A stretch of DNA of 64,000 bases from Pseudomonadota bacterium (GTDB taxonomy: Bacteria; Pseudomonadota; Gammaproteobacteria; Steroidobacterales; JBCBZW01), in the NCBI GenBank assembly GCA_039193195.1, contig JBCCWS010000010.1:84934-148933 (forward strand), read 5' to 3'. The translations under genes and the position numbers were made by a program. Positions 8,203 to 16,488 of this stretch are shown piece by piece; the first letter of the stretch is position 1; the number at the start of each line of letters is the position of its first letter. The notes below the pieces were generated by a model. It saw only the letters and a program-made list of their open reading frames with translations, did not search any database and was not told the origin of the DNA.

Positions 8203-8367
8203 ATGGAGGTCGGCTACCACGACTTCGGCGACTTCGAGCAGGAGACACCCATCGACGGCACGCCAGCTGACGTTTCGCTCAGCGCCGACATCTCGCACTA
8301 CGCCCTTGAGGATGCCGACAGCACCGTGTTCTCCCTCGGCATCGAGTACCGCTTCGGTCGGCGCTGA
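8203..8367 (+). pseudogene. C-terminal fragment of an OmpA-like outer-membrane barrel
   Basis: This short frame (54 codons) encodes the last strands of a barrel: MEVGYHDFGDFEQETP at the start and a closing STVFSLGIEYRFGRR, the typical last-strand pattern of OmpA-like or surface-antigen barrels. An in-frame TAG lies two codons before its ATG and nothing barrel-like is readable upstream, so the signal peptide and first strands are missing. It is most simply a remnant of a deleted gene. A strong hairpin follows it. An independent small protein is possible but unlikely. Confidence 0.5.
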
Positions 8368-8389
8368 CTGCTGCGGTGACACCCCCAGC

Positions 8390-8419
8390 GGGTACCAACC
8401 CTCGGTTGGGTTGGTACCC
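8390..8419. terminator. 12-bp perfect stem-loop
   Basis: GGGTACCAACCC (8390-8401) pairs without mismatch with GGGTTGGTACCC (8408-8419) around a six-base loop. It lies between the barrel fragment and the convergent methyltransferase gene. There is no T-run, so it is a terminator of uncertain strength or a 3-prime protective stem shared by both directions. Confidence 0.5.
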
Positions 8420-8446
8420 CGTCGCGCTAAACACCCCCTGCCGAGA

Positions 8447-9364
8447 CTAAGCCTCTGGCTTGCGGAACACGACTGTCATACGGTCTGACTCGCCGATCGC
8501 CTCCAGGGAAGCGCGCAGTTCCGGATCCTCTTGGCTAGTGCTCAAGCTAGGCGGCAGGCGCCATACGATATCGTCCGGCGTCGGCTGGTCCGCGCGATTG
8601 CGGTTGATACCGGACTCGGTCATCAACTCGAACCCTGCGGAGATGAATGCCCGCTTCACGTCAGCTTCCTTGAGGTAACCGGCGGCGCCCGTAGCCCACT
8701 CATCGGGGGCGTCGTTCGGCGCACGGTGCTGAACCACGCCCACGAGGCCGCCGGGCTTAAGCACGCGCAATGATTCTTCGATCGCTCGCGTCATGTAGTC
8801 GCCATCGCCTTCGAAGCGCGCTAGGTTGTGCAGAGCCCGGACGAAGAGCACGCGATCCACCGTGCCCGTGAGGTGGTCGGGCATGGTGCCGAGCGTGTAG
8901 GCCTCCACCGAGGCGGCGCCGTCGATACTCCAGCCCGCCACCTGGTCGGGCCATTGGGTGGGGAACTGCATGCGCTCGGCAATTGCCTCCTCGTCGAAGA
9001 ATCCGAACAGGGGCCACAGACTATCCTCGTAGGTCGCCCCGACCAGGGTGCCGTCGCTGCCGAGGTAGGGGAGCAGGATCTTGCTGTACCAGCCGCCGCC
9101 AGGCAGCGCTTCCACGACCGTTTGGCCAGGCTCGATACGAAACAGGCGCAAGGTCTCCTCCGGATGGCGCCACGCGTAGCGTGCCTGCATGTCCTCGGAC
9201 TGAGCGGCCAGTACTTGCGACAGTCGATCCACCGGTTCGTCGTTCGGCGTGGCGGAGGCTTCGGCCGCAGGGGAGGCTAACGGCTCGGTCATATCCTCAC
9301 CGGTGTCGGCGCAGCCGACGAGGGTCAGCGGTAGCAAGGCAATCCACCAAGTCCAGTCCTTCAT
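8447..9364 (-). CDS. Exported methyltransferase-like lipoprotein (COG4798 type)
   Basis: The 305-residue product begins with a signal sequence and lipobox (TLVGC, Cys 18), then a linker, then a class I SAM-methyltransferase-like fold from about residue 75: VVEALPGGGWYSKILLPYLG corresponds to the first strand and glycine loop, and VLFVRALHNLARFEG plus ESLRVLKPGGLVGVVQHRA to the later strands. This matches the predicted secreted methyltransferases of the COG4798 group. SAM is not expected outside the cytoplasm, so the fold may have another role. It is a single gene between a hairpin and a divergent propeller protein. Fold is well supported; activity is open. Confidence 0.8.
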   Translation of the reverse strand: MKDWTWWIALLPLTLVGCADTGEDMTEPLASPAAEASATPNDEPVDRLSQVLAAQSEDMQARYAWRHPEETLRLFRIEPGQTVVEALPGGGWYSKILLPYLGSDGTLVGATYEDSLWPLFGFFDEEAIAERMQFPTQWPDQVAGWSIDGAASVEAYTLGTMPDHLTGTVDRVLFVRALHNLARFEGDGDYMTRAIEESLRVLKPGGLVGVVQHRAPNDAPDEWATGAAGYLKEADVKRAFISAGFELMTESGINRNRADQPTPDDIVWRLPPSLSTSQEDPELRASLEAIGESDRMTVVFRKPEA

Positions 9365-9537
9365 GTGTCTCTCGCTTCATCGGTTGCGTCGTGCAGGGCC
9401 GCACGCGGGCTCCTAAGCGTACACGCTGACGAGGCTGGTACAAGCGAGCACGTGGCGCGCGTGTTGGCCTGCGCAGTTGCGTCAGCCCCCGTGGCCTGGT
9501 CAGACTGCCCGTCCGCGAACAATGGAGGCAGCTTGAG

Positions 9538-12500
9538 ATGACGATGGCGACCGTCAGCAGGGTAACAACCCTTTGTGCATGCAGTATCTTTGTGACCTTA
9601 GCGACCGCAGCCGCCGCCACTGCCGACGGCGACGACACACCCAGCGACCAGCTGATCGACGGACTCGCCCTGCGCGCCATCGGTCCGTCCGTATCCGGCG
9701 GACGCATCGCCGATATCGCGGTGCACCCCACTCGCCGCAGCACCTGGTACGTAGCCGCCGGTTCCGGCGGCGTCTGGAAGACGATTAACGCCGGAATCAC
9801 CTGGTCTGCCCTGTTCGATGCGCAACCGACATACTCGATCGGTGAGATCACCCTCGACCCCCAACGACCGGACACGGTGTGGGTGGGCACGGGCGAGAAC
9901 GTTAGCGGCCGTCACGTGGCCTGGGGTGACGGCGTGTACCGCAGCCTCGACGGTGGCCACTCCTGGCAGGCGATGGGGCTCGCGCACAGCGAACACATCG
10001 GGCGCATCCTGGTGCATCCGCAGGACTCCAGGGTGATCCTGGTGGCGGCGGAGGGGCCGCTCTGGGCGGACGGCGGGGAGCGTGGCGTCTACCGCAGCGC
10101 CGACGCTGGCGAGACCTGGACACGCGTTCTGCACGTGGACGAACGCACCGGCGCCACGGACCTGGAGTTCCATCCCACCGATCCCTCGGTCGTATACGCC
10201 GCGACCTACGATCGCCGCCGTACGGTCTGGTCCCTGCTCGCTGGCGGCACGGGCTCCGGCCTGTGGAAGTCAATGGACGGCGGCGTGAACTGGCGGCGGC
10301 TGAGCGCAGGCCTGCCGCCCGCCGATGTCCCTCTCGGCAAGATCGGCATCGCCGTGACCCCAGCCGCGCCTGATCGGGTGTACGCCACGATCGAAGCCGA
10401 CGCTGACCATCTCGGACTCTACGCCAGCGACGACGCCGGCGAACGCTGGCAGCGCCGGGCCGAGTACATCTCCGGTGGCACGGGGCCCCACTACTATCAG
10501 GAGTTGGAGGCCTCGCCCGCGGATGCGAATCACCTCTACCAGATGGACGTGTTCCTGCACGTGAGCCGCGACGGCGGACGCACGTTTTCGGAGCTGGGCA
10601 CGGGCCGAGAAAAGCACAGCGACAACCACGCCCTGTGGATTGACCCAGGCGACCCGACGCACCTGATCGCCGGAACGGATGGGGGCCTCTACGAGAGCTT
10701 CGACGACGGCACCAAATGGCGCCATTTCCCTAACCTGCCTATCAGCCAATTCTACAAGGTGGCCTTGAGCAATCGTAAGCCCTTCTACGATGTACTCGCC
10801 GGCGCCCAGGACCTCGGCACCCTCCACGGCCCTTCGCGAACTCTGCACACGGAGGGCATCCGCAACCAAGACTGGTACGTGTCCTACGGCGCCGACGGCT
10901 ACGGCGTCGCTTTCGACCCCACGGATCCAAACGTCTTCTACCAGATGAGCCAGAACGGCAACCTTGTACGCCACCACCGTCCGAGCGAGGAGGACGTCTA
11001 CATCCGGCCCCAACCCGCGCCCGGCGATCCCCCGGAGCGGTGGAATTGGGACTCACCGCTGCTGGTGAGCACCCGTTCCGCCGCGCGCCTGTACTTTGGC
11101 TCCCAACGCTTGTGGCGCAGTGACGACCGCGGCGACAGCTGGACGCCGATCAGCGGTGACCTCACGACCAACGCCAACCGCCTCGAGCTCCCCGTTGGCG
11201 GACGGGTACGCAGCGCCGATGCCCTGTGGGACCTGCGCGCCATGTCGCGCTACGCCACCTTGACTGCCATCAGTGAGTCGCCCTTCCAGGACACTCGCCT
11301 GTGGACAGGCAGCGACGACGGCCTGGTACACACGAGCGACGACGGCGGCCAACGCTGGCGTCAGGTAACGCCGCCTCCCCTACCGGCGCAGGTGTTCGTC
11401 AACGACGTAGAGGCATCCCAGCATGACGTGGACGGCGCCTTCATCGCGGCCGACAATCACAAAAGCGGTGATTTCCGCGCGTACCTCTACGCCACCGATG
11501 ATGCTGGGCAGAGCTGGCGAGATATCTCAGGAGATCTGCCCGAGGGCGTGATCGTCTGGGCAATCCAACAAGACCACGTGGAGCCCAACCTGCTGTTCCT
11601 GGGCGCAGAGAACGGACTCTACGTAACCCTCGACGGCGGTAAGCACTGGCGCCGCTTCACTGCTGGCGTACCAACTGCCTCCTTCCGCGACCTCAAACTC
11701 CAGCGTCGCAACGACGACGTGGTGGGCGCCACCTTCGGCCGCGGCCTGTACGTGCTCGATGACTACCGCCCCCTGCGCCGAGTCGCCGCCGACCTGCGCC
11801 AGGGCGGCGATGGGATACCAGGAGAGGGTTCGGGCGCCCTGTTCCCCGTGCGCGATGCCTGGTGGTTCCTGCCGGCCCAGCCGGGTCAGGCGATCGGCCT
11901 ACCGACCCAGGGCAGCAGCGCCTGGCGAACGCCCAACCCCCCCCACGGCGCCGTGTTCAACGTGTTCCTCGCCGAGGTTCCCCTGCCGGCCAAGAAGGCT
12001 AGGCGTGAGCGGGAGCAAGCGTTGGCTAGGAACGACGCGGACATTCCCTTCCCGGGCTTCGACGCCTTACGCGATGAGTCGCTGGCCGGCGAGACGCGCT
12101 ACGTCATCGCGATCAGTTCGCAGGACGGGACCCCTCTTCGCCGCCTGTCCGTGCCTGCCAAGGAGGGCTTGCATCGAATCGCTTGGAACATGCGCACGGC
12201 ACCGGGGGAAGCTATCGACCTCTCCCCGCCCGGCTTCTCGCCGCCGTGGTTTAGGGACCCAGAAGGTGCGCTAGTGGGGCCCGGCAGCTACCGAGCACAG
12301 CTCATCGAGATCGGCGCAGCGGGTGTTCGCGCCTTGGGTGAGGCTCAGCCCTTCGCCCTACGCAAGCTCGACAACCTACCTGAGGATGCAGACCCCGCCG
12401 CCACCGTTGCCTTTCGCCTCGAGTTGCTCGACCTAAGCCGACGGTTGGATGCGGCCAGCGGCGCACTGAAGGAGATCGGCGACCGCCTCCCCTACCTGCG

Positions 12501-12861
12501 CGCCGCGCTGGCGCGTGCGGCGAGCGCCGACGTCGCGCTGTACCGGGCGATAGACGACGTTCACCGCACCGTGGCCGGCATCCAGGAAACGCTACGCGGC
12601 AACCCGGCTCGCGCCAAGCTCAATGAGGCAGATCGCCCCGGCGTCGCCTCGAGGCTCTACGCCGCCGGGGGTGCCCTCGCCACGCGCATGGCCCCCACGG
12701 CCACCCAGCGCCAGAGCATGAGCCTCGCCCGTATCGGCCTGGAAGACGTAGAGGCGCGGATCGCACGCGTGCGGTCCGGTCCCCTCGCCGCCGTTGAAGA
12801 GGCCCTGCGCGAGGCAGGCGCGCCGTGGACACCAGGACAGAGGGTTGGACCTGAGGGCTAA
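9538..12861 (+). CDS. Large exported sortilin/BNR beta-propeller protein
   Basis: The 1107-residue protein has an N-terminal signal peptide (cleavage near ATADG) and many Asp-box/BNR repeats of the form S-x-D-x-G-x-x-W, for example SLDGGHSW, SADAGETW, SMDGGVNW, SDDAGERW, SDDRGDSW, TSDDGGQRW, TDDAGQSW and TLDGGKHW, spread over residues 90-720. That is the VPS10/sortilin-like or glycosyl-hydrolase-annotated propeller seen in many environmental bacteria. The last 350 residues are a separate beta-rich and helical region. BNR repeats build propeller blades but do not fix a function. The ATG is preceded by GGAGG. It is divergent from the methyltransferase-like gene. Confidence 0.8.
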   Translation: MTMATVSRVTTLCACSIFVTLATAAAATADGDDTPSDQLIDGLALRAIGPSVSGGRIADIAVHPTRRSTWYVAAGSGGVWKTINAGITWSALFDAQPTYSIGEITLDPQRPDTVWVGTGENVSGRHVAWGDGVYRSLDGGHSWQAMGLAHSEHIGRILVHPQDSRVILVAAEGPLWADGGERGVYRSADAGETWTRVLHVDERTGATDLEFHPTDPSVVYAATYDRRRTVWSLLAGGTGSGLWKSMDGGVNWRRLSAGLPPADVPLGKIGIAVTPAAPDRVYATIEADADHLGLYASDDAGERWQRRAEYISGGTGPHYYQELEASPADANHLYQMDVFLHVSRDGGRTFSELGTGREKHSDNHALWIDPGDPTHLIAGTDGGLYESFDDGTKWRHFPNLPISQFYKVALSNRKPFYDVLAGAQDLGTLHGPSRTLHTEGIRNQDWYVSYGADGYGVAFDPTDPNVFYQMSQNGNLVRHHRPSEEDVYIRPQPAPGDPPERWNWDSPLLVSTRSAARLYFGSQRLWRSDDRGDSWTPISGDLTTNANRLELPVGGRVRSADALWDLRAMSRYATLTAISESPFQDTRLWTGSDDGLVHTSDDGGQRWRQVTPPPLPAQVFVNDVEASQHDVDGAFIAADNHKSGDFRAYLYATDDAGQSWRDISGDLPEGVIVWAIQQDHVEPNLLFLGAENGLYVTLDGGKHWRRFTAGVPTASFRDLKLQRRNDDVVGATFGRGLYVLDDYRPLRRVAADLRQGGDGIPGEGSGALFPVRDAWWFLPAQPGQAIGLPTQGSSAWRTPNPPHGAVFNVFLAEVPLPAKKARREREQALARNDADIPFPGFDALRDESLAGETRYVIAISSQDGTPLRRLSVPAKEGLHRIAWNMRTAPGEAIDLSPPGFSPPWFRDPEGALVGPGSYRAQLIEIGAAGVRALGEAQPFALRKLDNLPEDADPAATVAFRLELLDLSRRLDAASGALKEIGDRLPYLRAALARAASADVALYRAIDDVHRTVAGIQETLRGNPARAKLNEADRPGVASRLYAAGGALATRMAPTATQRQSMSLARIGLEDVEARIARVRSGPLAAVEEALREAGAPWTPGQRVGPEG

Positions 12862-12917
12862 GTCGATCGACGACAGGCCTCGCCCTTGGCGAACGCCCTC
12901 CGTCACGTCGCTACACG

Positions 12918-14012
12918 ATGATCAAGTTTAGACCGCGCAACTTCCTACACAACCAGGAGACCACCTGGTTGGTGCTCGACCTGCTCATGCTTGGCCTACT
13001 CGTCATCAACCTCGCTTGGTTGATCCTCGACTGGCTTTATGCGAGCACGTGGTTCCCGTCGCTGATCTCTCGCCTATTGCCTGTGATCGGCGACTACTAC
13101 GCCGAACACATCGATCCCATCTTCTGGCTGATCGACCTCGGCTTCGTCGCCGTGTTCCTCGGCGAGTTTGCGCTGCGCTGGGCGATCGCCGTGCGGCGCA
13201 AGATCTACGACCGCTGGTACCACTACCCGTTCCTGCACTGGTACGAAGTGCTCGGCTGCCTGCCGCTGGCGGGGTTTCGCGCGCTGCGCTTTCTGCGCAT
13301 CCTCTCCATGATCTACCGCTTGCAAAAGCTCGGGGTCATCGATCTGACCGATACGGCCCCAGCGCGCCTGGTGGGGCGCTACTACGCGATCCTGGTGGAG
13401 GAGGTGGCAGACCGGGTGGTAGTGAATGTGCTCGACGGCGTGCAGGCGGAACTGCGTGCCGATCAGCCCGTGATACGCCGCATCGTCAACGACGTCGTGC
13501 TAAGGCGACGGGGAGAGCTAGTTGAGGCCCTCGGCAGACGGCTAGAGCTCCTCGTGAACGAGGCCTACGGCGACCACCGAGCAGACGTGAGTCTCTACGT
13601 CGACAACTTGATCACCAAGGCTGTCGAAGAGAGTCAGGACGTCAAGCGACTCCAGCTAATCCCAGTATTCGGCGCCTACGGCACCCGTCTCCTCGAGCGC
13701 ACGGTCGCCCAGATCGTGTTCGCCGTAATCGACGGGGCTGCTGCAGACCTGCAGTCCGAGCGCAACCGTGCCTTCGTCGAGGACCTACTCTCATCGACCC
13801 TCGATCAGCTGCTTCAGCACGACGAGCAGTTCGATGAGGTCACCAACCAGATGCTCATCGACGCGATCGATCTAGTCAAATCCCAAGTGCTAGTTCAACG
13901 CTGGCGCCAGGCGGCGGAGCGCGCCAACCCGCCGCCTGCGTCGCCCCCACCGAGAGCCCCGAACCCCACTGCGCTCCCGCGCCAAGACTCCTCGAAGGAA
14001 GTGCGATCATGA
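12918..14012 (+). CDS. Membrane protein with voltage-sensor-like N-terminus
   Basis: The 364-residue product has hydrophobic segments at about residues 17-41 and 67-88, then a basic segment FRALRFLRILSMIYRLQKLG (about 118-137) in which Arg recurs at three-residue intervals, as in the S4 helix of voltage-gated channels. No pore helix or selectivity filter follows. Instead, residues 150-335 form a long predicted helical cytoplasmic region, with a Pro-rich tail. Such proteins are annotated variously as ion transporter-like or hypothetical. It overlaps the arsC start by four bases (ATGA), so the two are translationally coupled, but a functional link to arsenate is not evident. Confidence 0.6.
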   Translation: MIKFRPRNFLHNQETTWLVLDLLMLGLLVINLAWLILDWLYASTWFPSLISRLLPVIGDYYAEHIDPIFWLIDLGFVAVFLGEFALRWAIAVRRKIYDRWYHYPFLHWYEVLGCLPLAGFRALRFLRILSMIYRLQKLGVIDLTDTAPARLVGRYYAILVEEVADRVVVNVLDGVQAELRADQPVIRRIVNDVVLRRRGELVEALGRRLELLVNEAYGDHRADVSLYVDNLITKAVEESQDVKRLQLIPVFGAYGTRLLERTVAQIVFAVIDGAAADLQSERNRAFVEDLLSSTLDQLLQHDEQFDEVTNQMLIDAIDLVKSQVLVQRWRQAAERANPPPASPPPRAPNPTALPRQDSSKEVRS

Positions 14013-14356
14013 CCTACGTGCTCATCCACAACCCCGCCTGCAGCACCAGTCGCAAGGGCCTCGCCTTGCTAGAGGAACATGGCGTCACGCCCACGCTGCG
14101 CAAGTACATGAACGTCTCCGAGCGGCTCAGCGAGGCAGAGCTGCGCGATATCGCGCGGCGGATGGGCGGGGTGAGTCCGCGCGAGTTCATGCGTGTGAAG
14201 GACGGCCCGAGCTTCGGCGTTGACGAAAACACGAGCGATGAGGCCCTGTTCGCCGCCATGGTAGAGCACCCGAAGCTGATCCAACGCCCGATCGGCATCC
14301 ACGGCGAGCGCGCAGCACTCGGGCGCCCGATCGCACAGCTGTTAGAGATCCTCTAG
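14009..14356 (+). CDS. arsC: Arsenate reductase (glutaredoxin-type ArsC family)
   Basis: ArsC reduces arsenate to arsenite using glutathione and glutaredoxin. This 115-residue protein has the family's opening HNPACSTSRKGLALL with the catalytic Cys at residue 11, and the C-terminal LIQRPIGIHGERAALGRP with the conserved Arg. Length is exactly that of the ArsC/YfgD group. Some YfgD-type members are poor arsenate reductases, so the substrate is not certain. The start overlaps the upstream membrane protein by four bases. ArsR and ArsI lie 6 kb away on the other strand. Confidence 0.85.
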   Translation: MTYVLIHNPACSTSRKGLALLEEHGVTPTLRKYMNVSERLSEAELRDIARRMGGVSPREFMRVKDGPSFGVDENTSDEALFAAMVEHPKLIQRPIGIHGERAALGRPIAQLLEIL

Positions 14357-14375
14357 GGGCGCGGCGGCACCGATT

Positions 14376-15113
14376 GTGGGCGATAGGCAAGCCCTGACCG
14401 TGCTCTACCGGGATGACCACCTGGTGGCCATCGACAAGCCGCCGGGGCTGCTCGTGCACCGCTCCAACCTAGATCGTCAAGAGACCCGCTTCGCCCTGCA
14501 GCTGCTGCGCGACCAGCTAGCGAGGCGGGTATTCCCAATCCACCGCCTGGACAAGCCCACCTCCGGCGTCCTGCTCTTCGCCCTGAGCCCCGCCGCGGCA
14601 CGGGCGGTGACCAGGCAATTCGAAGACCGCACGGTGGTCAAAGACTATCTGGCGGTCGTGCGCGGCCAATGCCCGGCGCAGGGCACGGTCGATCAGCCCC
14701 TGGTCGAGGAACCCGGCACGAGCGCCAGCACTGCGCCACGCGCGGCCCAAACGGCCTACCGGTGCTTGCACCACGGAGAGATTGACGCCCGGGTCGACCG
14801 CTACCCCACCAGCCGCTACTCCCTCGTGGCCCTGCGCCCGCTGACGGGACGGCGCCACCAGTTGCGGCGCCACATGAAACACATCGGTCACCCCCTCATC
14901 GGCGACACGACCTACGGCAAAGGCAGCCACAACCGCTTCTTTCGCCAGGAATTCGCCTGCGATCGCCTGCTGCTAGCATGCGTGGGCCTGCGCCTGCTTC
15001 ACCCCCAAACGGGCCGCCCGCTTCAGATCCAAGCCAAGCCCGGCGCAGACTTCGAACGCGTGATCCACGCCTTCGCTTGGCCCCTCCGTTTTGCCCCATG
15101 GATGGCCGTATAG
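14376..15113 (+). CDS. truC: tRNA pseudouridine(65) synthase
   Basis: TruC converts U65 in certain tRNAs to pseudouridine. The 245-residue product lacks the S4 domain, as TruC does, and shows IDKPPGLLVHRSNLDR at the start, the catalytic HRLDKPTSGVLL motif (Asp at about residue 60), then RYSLVALRPLTGRRHQLRRHMKHIGHPLIGDTTYG. The collinear match to the enterobacterial enzyme, including the LVHRS and VRGQ segments, is close. The start is a GTG at 14376, twenty bases after arsC, so the three genes from 12918 may be one transcript. Confidence 0.92.
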   Translation: MGDRQALTVLYRDDHLVAIDKPPGLLVHRSNLDRQETRFALQLLRDQLARRVFPIHRLDKPTSGVLLFALSPAAARAVTRQFEDRTVVKDYLAVVRGQCPAQGTVDQPLVEEPGTSASTAPRAAQTAYRCLHHGEIDARVDRYPTSRYSLVALRPLTGRRHQLRRHMKHIGHPLIGDTTYGKGSHNRFFRQEFACDRLLLACVGLRLLHPQTGRPLQIQAKPGADFERVIHAFAWPLRFAPWMAV

Positions 15114-15135
15114 GGGATTTCCGAAGCGGCAAAAT

Positions 15136-15166
15136 TTGATTGGACGATATGTTGTCCGCGTATACT
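15136..15166 (+). promoter_or_regulatory. Possible promoter and dyad upstream of the LacI-type gene
   Basis: A good -10 box TATACT is present at 15161-15166. Upstream -35 candidates are TTGGAC (15140-15145, 15-base spacer) or TTGATT (15136-15141, 19-base spacer); neither spacing is ideal. Between them lies an imperfect dyad GGACGATATGTTGTCC (15142-15157). It does not match the glucan-region operator, so autoregulation is only a possibility. AGGAGG at about 15211-15216 precedes the gene start. Confidence 0.4.
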
Positions 15167-15229
15167 CAGGACCAGAAGTGGGGTCGGTGAGCGACCCCGA
15201 GCGAGACGCCAGGAGGAGCCCGGCGCCAG

Positions 15230-16312
15230 ATGCAGAAAGTGAATGTGCACCATGTCGCCGCGCGGGCGGGTGTATCCATCAAGACCGTGTCGCGCGTGAT
15301 CAACGACGAACCGAACGTGCGCCCGTCTACCCGCGAGGCCGTGTTGGCGGCAATCGAGGAGCTCGGCTATCGCCCGGACACCTCAGCTCGGCGTCTGGCC
15401 GGCAAGCGCTCCTTCCGCATCGCGCTGCTATACGAGGACCCGGGGCCGTACGCGAGCCCGAGCGCCAGCTACGTCACGGACCTTCAGGGCGGCGTGCTCG
15501 CCCGCACGCAGGCCGAGGGCTACGAGCTGCTCGTCTACCCCTTCGAGGCCACCGCCGAAAATGCGCCGAGCATCGTTGCGCGCCTGGTGAAGGAGACGCG
15601 CTTGGACGGCTGCATCATCGCGCCGCCCTTCGCCGAGATGACCGCCCTCAACGACATGCTGCAGGCCCAACACATGCCCTGCGTGCGCATCTCCCCCGGC
15701 GTTCGCACCCGCGCAGATGAATCCGTGCGCACGAACGACCGCGAACTCTGCGCGGAGATGACGCGATACGTCGCCTCTCTTGGCCACGAACGTATCGGCT
15801 TCATCATCGGCCACCCGGACCATCGCGCCGTCCAGAGCCGCTACGTGGGCTATAAGGAAGGTCTCGAAAGCTGCGGCCTTACCTTTCAACGGCACCTCGT
15901 GCAGCAGGGATTGAACAGCTTCGAGTCCGGGCAAGTCGCTGCCCGTAAGTTGCTTAGCGGCACCCACCAACGCCCAACGGCAATCTTGGCCAGCAACGAC
16001 GATATGGCCGCCGGCGTGCTCTATGTCGCCCATGAGATGGGCCTCAGCGTGCCGCACGGGCTGTCCGTTACGGGTTTCGACGACGCGCCGCTGGCGCGCC
16101 ACCTCTGGCCGTCGCTCACCACCGTGCGCCAGCCGATCTTCGAACTTGCGAGCGCCGCAGCCGACCTGTTGCTGGCGCGCCTGAAGGGCCATGACACGCG
16201 TCGCCTGCCGCGCACGGTACTCGGGGAACTGAAGATTCGCGATTCTACCGGGGCGGTGGCCGAAGACGACAACGCCACCGCCCGCCGACGCAACCGCCTG
16301 GCGAACGCCTAG
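15230..16312 (+). CDS. LacI-family transcriptional regulator, likely of the glucan regulon
   Basis: The 360-residue protein has the LacI helix-turn-helix at residues 4-24 (VHHVAARAGVSIKTVSRVIN), a hinge helix with SARRLAGKRS near residue 55, and a periplasmic-binding-protein-like sensor domain to about residue 340, including ILASNDDMAAGVLYVAHEMG and VTGFDDAPLARHLWPSLTTV. LacI proteins bind palindromes with a central CG and usually sense sugars. Four such palindromes lie near the carbohydrate genes from 18 to 50 kb and no other LacI-type gene occurs in the window, so it is the obvious candidate for binding them. The effector is probably a beta-glucan oligosaccharide; that is inference. The gene end carries an inserted MITE-like element. 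Confidence 0.9.
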   Translation: MQKVNVHHVAARAGVSIKTVSRVINDEPNVRPSTREAVLAAIEELGYRPDTSARRLAGKRSFRIALLYEDPGPYASPSASYVTDLQGGVLARTQAEGYELLVYPFEATAENAPSIVARLVKETRLDGCIIAPPFAEMTALNDMLQAQHMPCVRISPGVRTRADESVRTNDRELCAEMTRYVASLGHERIGFIIGHPDHRAVQSRYVGYKEGLESCGLTFQRHLVQQGLNSFESGQVAARKLLSGTHQRPTAILASNDDMAAGVLYVAHEMGLSVPHGLSVTGFDDAPLARHLWPSLTTVRQPIFELASAAADLLLARLKGHDTRRLPRTVLGELKIRDSTGAVAEDDNATARRRNRLANA

Positions 16313-16473
16313 TGTACTGTCCCGCAAATTCGTTGAAGAATTCGCGGATACTTTTTGCCCCTAGGCACGTTGCTCCTTTTCCCGTGGGGCCTGCCACGCT
16401 CGTCCTCGCGCCGCGCCTAGGAACAGAAAGCACCGTGCGACTTCTTCAACGAACTTGCGGGACCGGACACTAG
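16309..16473. mobile_element. MITE-like element with 37-bp terminal inverted repeats
   Basis: The left arm (16309-16345) and right arm (16437-16473) are inverted copies with about 5 mismatches in 37 bases; the shared core includes GTCCCGCAA and TTCGTTGAAGAA. The outer ends read CTAG on both sides, which could be a target duplication, although CTAG is itself palindromic. The 91-base centre has no coding capacity. Size and structure fit a non-autonomous transposable element. It has inserted at the stop codon of the LacI gene, so the TAG stop lies within the left end. It could also fold as a long hairpin and act as a terminator between the convergent genes. Confidence 0.6.
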
Positions 16474-16488
16474 GAGGGCAGTGGCTAT

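Noticed and set aside
15428..16327. 299-codon minus-strand frame over the LacI gene
   Set aside because: Shadow of a clear LacI-family protein.
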